Positions 14,206 to 18,566 of a stretch of DNA of 18,566 bases are shown here, one piece after another; the stretch's first letter is position 1; every line of letters begins with the position of its first letter. The stretch is from contig JAISCJ010000045.1 of assembly GCA_031265645.1 (NCBI GenBank), positions 1-18,566 on the forward strand. The letters run 5' to 3'. Origin of the DNA: Holosporales bacterium. Its GTDB lineage: Bacteria; Pseudomonadota; Alphaproteobacteria; BNTO01. A model generated the notes under the pieces. The model did no database searches and was not told the origin of the DNA. It worked only from the letters and a program-made list of their open reading frames with translations. The translations under genes were made by a program, and so were the position numbers.

Positions 14206-15837
14206 ATGTCTGCAAAAGAAGTACGCTTCTCTACTGAAGCAAGAGGGAAAATTCTTGACGGCGTAAATACGCTAGCAAATGCCGTAAAAGTCACGCTAGG
14301 TCCAAAAGGACGCAATGTATTAATTGAAAAATCATACGGTGGCCCACGTGTGACTAAAGACGGCGTCAGCGTTGCAAAAGAAGTAGAACTGTCCGACAAA
14401 TTTGAAAACATGGGCGCAAGCATGCTGCGGGAAGTCGCTGTAAAAACGTCCGATTTAGCTGGAGACGGAACAACCACCGCAACTGTACTTGGGCAGTCAA
14501 TTGTAATTGAAGGGCTGAAGGCGGTCGCTGCTGGCTTGAACCCAATCGACTTGAAGAGAGGAATCGACTTAGCGGTTAACGCAGTAGTAGCCTTTATCAA
14601 AGGAAAGTCGCGTCCTGTCGTTACCAACGATGAAATCAAGCAAGTTGGAACAATTTCAGCAAACGGCGAAAAGGAAATAGGAGATATTCTTGCTCAAGCC
14701 GTTGAGAAAGTTGGAAAAGAAGGGGTAATTACTATTGAAGAAGCGAAGTCTTTCCAGACCGAGCTTGATATCGTCGAAGGAATGCAATTTGACCGCGGGT
14801 ATATTTCGCCATATTTCGTCACAAATGCGGAAAAAATGGTTTGCGAAATGGATAATCCTTTCGTGTTAATATACGAGAAGAAGTTGTCTTCATTGCAGCC
14901 GTTCTTGCCAGTGTTGGAAGCTGTGGTGCAAGCCGGGCGTCCGCTGTTGATCATTGCCGAAGATGTTGAAGGCGAAGCCCTTGCAACTCTAGTCGTCAAC
15001 AAGATCCGTGGTGGGCTAAAAGTCTGTGCTGTGAAGGCTCCTGGCTTTGGCGATCGGAGAAAAGCTATGCTCGAAGACATTGCTGTCTTAACCGGCGGCC
15101 AGATGATTTCCGAAGACCTCGGCATAAAGCTTGAAAACGTAAATCTTTCGATGCTTGGAAGAGCAAAGCGAGTCGCAATCACCAAGGACGACACAACCAT
15201 TGTTGAAGGCATCGGCGGAACGAGTGACATCGAAGCGCGTTGTGCTCAAATTCGTGCGCAGATAGAGGAATCAACATCCGACTACGACAAGGAAAAGCTC
15301 CAAGAGCGTTTGGCGAAGTTGAGCGGTGGTGTTGCGGTTATTCGCGTTGGCGGAGCGACAGAGACGGAAGTCAAAGAGCGCAAAGATCGAGTCGATGATG
15401 CGATGCATGCAACTCGTGCTGCGGTCGAAGGTGGCGTTGTGCCTGGCGGTGGAATTGCGCTGCTTCGCAGTATTAAGGCGATCGAAAACTTGAAAGGTGA
15501 AAATGATGACCAGAATATGGGCATCAGAATCATCCAGAGAGCTCTTCAGGCGCCGACTCGTCAAATTGCGGATAACGCAGGAAAGGACGGAGCCGTAATT
15601 GTCGGAAAAATCCTGGAATCAGATGATTTCAACTTGGGTTTCGATGCGCAGGCGGATATGTATTGCGATCTGATGAGCAAAGGTATTTTGGATCCGACAA
15701 AAGTGGTTTTGACCGCAATTACAGACGCTGCATCCGTGGCAGGGCTGCTAATTACGACGGAATGCGCGATTGCAGAAAAGCCAGAACCAAAGCAGCCAAT
15801 GGCGCCGAACCCAGGTATGGGCGGCATGGATTACTAG
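14206..15837 (+). CDS. groEL: Chaperonin GroEL (Hsp60)
   Basis: ATP-driven double-ring chaperonin for cytosolic protein folding. The 543 residues contain TLGPKGRNV, the ATP-site GDGTTTATVL, the apical-domain EDVEGEALATLVVNK, and the equatorial TRAAVEEG-like motif, here TRAAVEGGVVPGGG. The C-terminus is a short PGMGGMDY rather than a long GGM run. The sequence is closest in style to alphaproteobacterial proteins (KAVAAGLNPIDLKRGIDLAV). AAGGAGG precedes the ATG. It is the second gene of the CIRCE-controlled operon and converges with the ABC ATPase gene 82 bases downstream. No clear terminator is seen in that gap. Confidence 0.98.
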   Translation: MSAKEVRFSTEARGKILDGVNTLANAVKVTLGPKGRNVLIEKSYGGPRVTKDGVSVAKEVELSDKFENMGASMLREVAVKTSDLAGDGTTTATVLGQSIVIEGLKAVAAGLNPIDLKRGIDLAVNAVVAFIKGKSRPVVTNDEIKQVGTISANGEKEIGDILAQAVEKVGKEGVITIEEAKSFQTELDIVEGMQFDRGYISPYFVTNAEKMVCEMDNPFVLIYEKKLSSLQPFLPVLEAVVQAGRPLLIIAEDVEGEALATLVVNKIRGGLKVCAVKAPGFGDRRKAMLEDIAVLTGGQMISEDLGIKLENVNLSMLGRAKRVAITKDDTTIVEGIGGTSDIEARCAQIRAQIEESTSDYDKEKLQERLAKLSGGVAVIRVGGATETEVKERKDRVDDAMHATRAAVEGGVVPGGGIALLRSIKAIENLKGENDDQNMGIRIIQRALQAPTRQIADNAGKDGAVIVGKILESDDFNLGFDAQADMYCDLMSKGILDPTKVVLTAITDAASVAGLLITTECAIAEKPEPKQPMAPNPGMGGMDY

Positions 15838-15919
15838 GCTCGTATTAAAATTCTGTTCTTTGGCGATGAAGCAATAATAGAAGAGTCGAAAAATAACAGG
15901 ATATATAAACCGCAGTCGT

Positions 15920-16810
15920 TTAAACGAGATGAATAAACACATCTTCAAGAGACGGCTGAATCTCTTCAATGTCGACTTTTCCCTCAACTTGGTGAAAGTC
16001 GGCATTTTGTTTTAGCAGCACATGATAGTGGATGCCACATGGCTCGATTACTTTGCATAAGCTTTTAAGCATGTCCAAATCTTCATCCGAAAACGAAGTA
16101 TTCGGGGTTACATTATACATCTGCTCGTTAAACGTATTTTTTTTCAGTTGGGGAACCGATCCCATTGCAATCAATTCTCCAGAGCGCATAAGCGCCACAA
16201 TGTCGCAATTTTCGGCCTCATCCATGTAATGCGTTGTAACAAATACTGTCTTGCCAATTGTCGTCAGTTTGCGGATTAATTCCCAAAAGGAAGCTCTTGA
16301 TGCTGGAGAGACCCCTGCAGTCGGTTCATCCAACACGACCAATTTAGGCTGGTGAATCAGTGCGGCAACTAAAGCAACCTGCTGCTTAATTCCACTTGGA
16401 AGCTGCGCAACAAGGGTCGACTCAGCTCGCTTTAGTTGTATTAATTCGAACAACTCATCTTTGGTTCGTTGCAAATCTTTCTTGGTGACTCCGTGTGTAA
16501 CTGCGGCAAAATCTAGATTTTCCTTTATGGACAAATCGTTATACAGCGTAAATTTTTGAGACATGTAACCGACTTTAGCCTTGATTACATCCTCTTTTCC
16601 TTTTTCGAAATGCTCACTGTCAACCGTCACGCGTCCACTTGTCGGATTAATTAGCCCGCAAATAACGCGGATGGTTGTCGTTTTTCCGGCACCATTCGCG
16701 CCTAAAAATCCAAAAATTTGCCCATATTCAACCGAAAAAGATACATTCTTCACGGCCCAAAACTCACCAAACCTCACGCAAAGGTCCTCAACGCTGACGA
16801 TATAATCCAC
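15920..16810 (-). CDS. ABC transporter ATP-binding protein (YbhF/DrrA-like)
   Basis: Cytoplasmic ATPase of a probable ABC-2 type exporter. The GTG at 16810 is chosen as start because GGAG lies 6 bases upstream; a TTG at 16840 would add 10 residues without support. The product has 296 residues: Walker A GANGAGKTT (37-45), Q-loop Gln85, a signature reading LPSGIKQQ (137-144) in place of LSGGQ-R, Walker B LVVLDEP (157-163) and H-loop His194. The degenerate signature and GVSP after Walker B match the YbhF/DrrA group. No permease gene is adjacent: the downstream neighbour is convergent groEL and the upstream one is the Q-rich secreted protein gene, 86 bases away on the same strand. The substrate is unknown. 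Confidence 0.9.
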   Translation of the reverse strand: MDYIVSVEDLCVRFGEFWAVKNVSFSVEYGQIFGFLGANGAGKTTTIRVICGLINPTSGRVTVDSEHFEKGKEDVIKAKVGYMSQKFTLYNDLSIKENLDFAAVTHGVTKKDLQRTKDELFELIQLKRAESTLVAQLPSGIKQQVALVAALIHQPKLVVLDEPTAGVSPASRASFWELIRKLTTIGKTVFVTTHYMDEAENCDIVALMRSGELIAMGSVPQLKKNTFNEQMYNVTPNTSFSDEDLDMLKSLCKVIEPCGIHYHVLLKQNADFHQVEGKVDIEEIQPSLEDVFIHLV

Positions 16811-16896
16811 ATGCGGCTCCGATGTTGAATAGACAAGCAATTCTAGCCTTTATCGAGCAAACTCTGAACCTATTTCCTCATACGTAAAAAACCGTC

Positions 16897-18123
16897 CTAT
16901 GGAAATTTAATGTTTCCAGGATATTGCGAACCTAGCATCTGAGCGAATTGTGGTTGCTGCAGCTGCTGCGCAAATTGTGGTTGCTGCAGTTGTTGCGCGA
17001 ATTGCGGTTGCTGCAGTTGTTGCGCGAATTGCGGTTGCTGCAGTTGTTGCGCGAATTGTGGTTGTTGCAGTTGTTGCGCGAATTGTGGTTGTTGCAGTTG
17101 TTGCGCGAATTGTGGTTGTTGCAGTTGTTGCGCGAATTGCGGTTGCTGCAACGGAGCGAATTGTGTCTGCTGAGCCAAAAGGAACTGACACTGTTGCACT
17201 TGTTGTATAAGCTGATTTAACTCGGGCAACATGCTCTTCACTGTCTCCTTCGCTGCAGCAATGTCAGACGCGACAGGTTGGTTGGTAATCTTACGAAATA
17301 GCCCTATTATCAACTCGACACGTTCCAAGTACATAGACAAGTCAACAGTTTCCTCAACTGGTTTCTTTGGAGCCTCTTTGGACGCGGCCGCAGCATTTGT
17401 CGCTTGCGGAGCTGCCCCATTAGAATCCATTATAAATAAATACAGACAGTTTGAGAGTGGAATCAGTTTTTGAGTTAATTTATCTAGGTCAAACCCTATC
17501 CCATTTTTAGCCGCAACGCCCTTTATTGTATCCAGCATTGCCCTTAAGTGTTTTGAAAGTTCAGTCACGGGAACAAAACGTGCTAATGCATCTTCCCGTT
17601 CAAAACTTAGTCGTTGCAATGCGTCTACTGAAGATAGCAAGGATTGTATGACAGCAGACGTATCTGTTTGCTGAGACAACTGATTGGCGACCTGTCCTTG
17701 TACCAAGTTTCCATTGAGTACTCCGCCTTGCGGATTCACAGGGCTTCCAAATCCCATCGGGACTTGTGCTTGCCCGAATCCCATAGGAACTTGTGCTTGC
17801 CCAAAAGGAATTTGAGGATTGACGCCAGCCTGTTGAAAATTATTGTTTCCTTGTTGTTTTTGCTGCGCATACATGTTAATCCCCTGACCTATCAAATTAA
17901 ACATGGAATTACCTTGGTTTTGTCCCATGTTGAAGCCTTGTTGAACAGGCGCTTGTTGGGGTGCCGCTTGGGGAGCCGCTAGTGGTTTTGCTGCCGCAGT
18001 TGGCGCAGCCGCAGCCGCAGCTGGCGCAGAGGGTTTAATTCTTCCACATTCAGCCAATTGCCCCCCAAATAAACATAGCGTAGCAACGCAAATAGCTACC
18101 GGTTGTTTTTTTAACTGGATCAT
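16897..18123 (-). CDS. Secreted Q/A/P-rich protein with QPQF tandem repeats, unknown function
   Basis: I do not recognise a known family. The 408-residue product has an N-terminal signal-like segment (MIQLKKQPVAICVATLCLFG) with a Cys shortly after (LAEC, not a canonical lipobox). Then come an Ala/Pro-rich stretch, a Gln/Asn/Gly/Met-rich region with two copies of GQAQVPMGF, a more ordinary helical middle (about 150-315), and a C-terminal tract of eight QQPQFA units of nine residues before a short tail. The composition suggests an exported, partly disordered, possibly surface or matrix protein. It lies upstream of the orphan ABC ATPase on the same strand and may share a transcript. There is no strong ribosome site at the ATG. 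It ends in TAG. Confidence 0.75.
   Translation of the reverse strand: MIQLKKQPVAICVATLCLFGGQLAECGRIKPSAPAAAAAAPTAAAKPLAAPQAAPQQAPVQQGFNMGQNQGNSMFNLIGQGINMYAQQKQQGNNNFQQAGVNPQIPFGQAQVPMGFGQAQVPMGFGSPVNPQGGVLNGNLVQGQVANQLSQQTDTSAVIQSLLSSVDALQRLSFEREDALARFVPVTELSKHLRAMLDTIKGVAAKNGIGFDLDKLTQKLIPLSNCLYLFIMDSNGAAPQATNAAAASKEAPKKPVEETVDLSMYLERVELIIGLFRKITNQPVASDIAAAKETVKSMLPELNQLIQQVQQCQFLLAQQTQFAPLQQPQFAQQLQQPQFAQQLQQPQFAQQLQQPQFAQQLQQPQFAQQLQQPQFAQQLQQPQFAQQLQQPQFAQMLGSQYPGNIKFP
16946..17150 (-). repeat. 27-bp tandem repeat, about 7.6 copies, encoding QQPQFAQQL
   Basis: Units start at 16946, 16973, 17000, 17027, 17054, 17081, 17108 and 17135. Copies 5-7 are identical to each other, copies 3-4 are identical to each other, and the differences are mainly synonymous Q, P and F codon changes. 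Length variation by slippage or recombination would keep the reading frame. Confidence 0.9.
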
Positions 18124-18454
18124 AATGAAAGCCGCTTAAATAAACTCTAAGTATTAATATGATGACATATCGTGTCTTTCTCGTCAATGCGAGGCATTTA
18201 TTTCGCTATTGATTGACGCATGAGTCAAGCCTTTTTTTATCAAACTTTATGAATATATAAAGAATTGTGCAAAAAAATATATATAAAGATTAAACTAAAA
18301 CTTAGTATGTATCATTTAATATGGAATGGTGTGTCGAAAATTTCATTGAAATCCAAATGTATCCTTCCTGTGATTGGATCAGAAAATTGCAATGACCGCG
18401 GTAGCAATGGATGCCAGTGTATCAAGGAACGTTGCTTATCTTTCTGAGCTTGGG
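18124..18454. other. AT-rich interval upstream of the Q-rich gene
   Basis: No secure gene. A small hairpin TTGAC-N6-GTCAA with a nearby T-run (18213-18238) resembles a weak plus-strand terminator, but no plus-strand gene ends here. Short open stretches exist on the plus strand (DQKIAMTAVAM...LSELG, about 18380-18454) and on the minus strand (about 48 codons ending in TGA at 18312-18314). Neither is recognised and either could be a remnant exon. Confidence 0.4.
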
Positions 18455-18566
18455 GTGCGACTTGTAACGAAAGGAGGAACTATGTAAATCCGAGTAATTC
18501 ACTTAGTGAGAGATCACTATTTGTAAGCTGTTGAGTAACAGTTGGGTATAGACCAACCGGGCAAAG
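18455..18566 (+). mobile_element. Possible 5' end of a group II intron, cut by window edge
   Basis: The segment begins with GTGCGAC, the usual 5' terminus of bacterial group II introns, and continues with a purine-rich stretch and compact stem-loops: TAGTGA-GAGA-TCACTA (18504-18519, a GNRA-type tetraloop) and GTTGG-N7-CCAAC (18541-18557). This resembles domain I. A strong AGGAGG followed by ATG-TAA (18473-18486) makes no protein, consistent with structured RNA rather than coding DNA. Any reverse transcriptase gene would lie beyond the edge. This is a recollection of family features, not an alignment. Confidence 0.4.

Noticed and set aside
16811..16840. TTG start of the ABC ATPase at 16840
   Set aside because: The GTG at 16810 has a well-spaced GGAG and starts right before the conserved N-terminal strand.
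16948..17220. Long antisense frames (Leu/Arg-rich and Val/Ala-rich) over the Q-repeat tract
   Set aside because: They arise because a 27-bp repeat without stops is open in several frames; no ribosome site or independent start supports them.
18265..18447. Plus-strand open frame of 60 codons near the right edge
   Set aside because: GTG-type start in AT-rich sequence, no ribosome site and Lys/Ile-biased composition typical of chance frames; other frames there are equally open.

Overview
The window looks like a chromosomal segment of an alphaproteobacterium of intracellular or host-associated lifestyle, possibly Holosporales/Rickettsiales-like. GroEL and GroES are of the alphaproteobacterial kind, the DNA is AT-rich with long decayed intergenic stretches, and two loci encode BspA-type leucine-rich-repeat proteins of the sort protist endosymbionts use at the host interface. 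The taxon is an inference. Twelve intact genes end in TAG (9) or TAA (3); TGA ends a frame only in the split LRR gene.

Layout: (1) 1-1108, minus, 3'-incomplete BspA-like LRR gene running off the left edge. (2) 1109-1692, non-coding, with a 107-nt inverted repeat. (3) 1693-5576, minus-strand cluster aqpZ-like channel, htrA/degP-like protease, gpsA. (4) 5577-6023, non-coding, with a decayed repeat and a strong hairpin. (5) 6024-9204, plus strand: 6-phosphofructokinase, yebC, MFS transporter. (6) 9206-9829, minus, nth, tail-to-tail with the transporter. (7) 10115-13051, plus, a large secreted protein with an HExxH metallopeptidase-like N-terminal region and a C-terminal LRR domain, split by one in-frame TGA. 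(8) 13195-13341, a MITE-like element just upstream of xseB. (9) 13379-15837, plus: xseB, a terminator-like hairpin, a CIRCE operator, groES-groEL. (10) 15920-18123, minus: a secreted Q/P/A-rich protein with eight QPQF repeats, then an ABC ATPase with no permease gene beside it. (11) 18124-18566, mostly non-coding, ending in what may be the 5' end of a group II intron.

The housekeeping genes cover phospholipid precursor supply (gpsA), envelope protein quality control (htrA), chaperonins under HrcA/CIRCE-type control, DNA repair (nth, xseB), glycolysis (pfk) and translation/regulation (yebC). The accessory content is the two LRR genes, the Q-rich secreted protein and the small repeats. The most interesting locus is the metallopeptidase-like/LRR gene with its internal UGA. 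Other points of note are an aquaporin with an altered second NPA box and selectivity filter, and an HtrA with a four-cysteine N-terminal cluster and a long lysine-rich tail. All functional statements come from reading the sequence and remembered family motifs; no database search was run.
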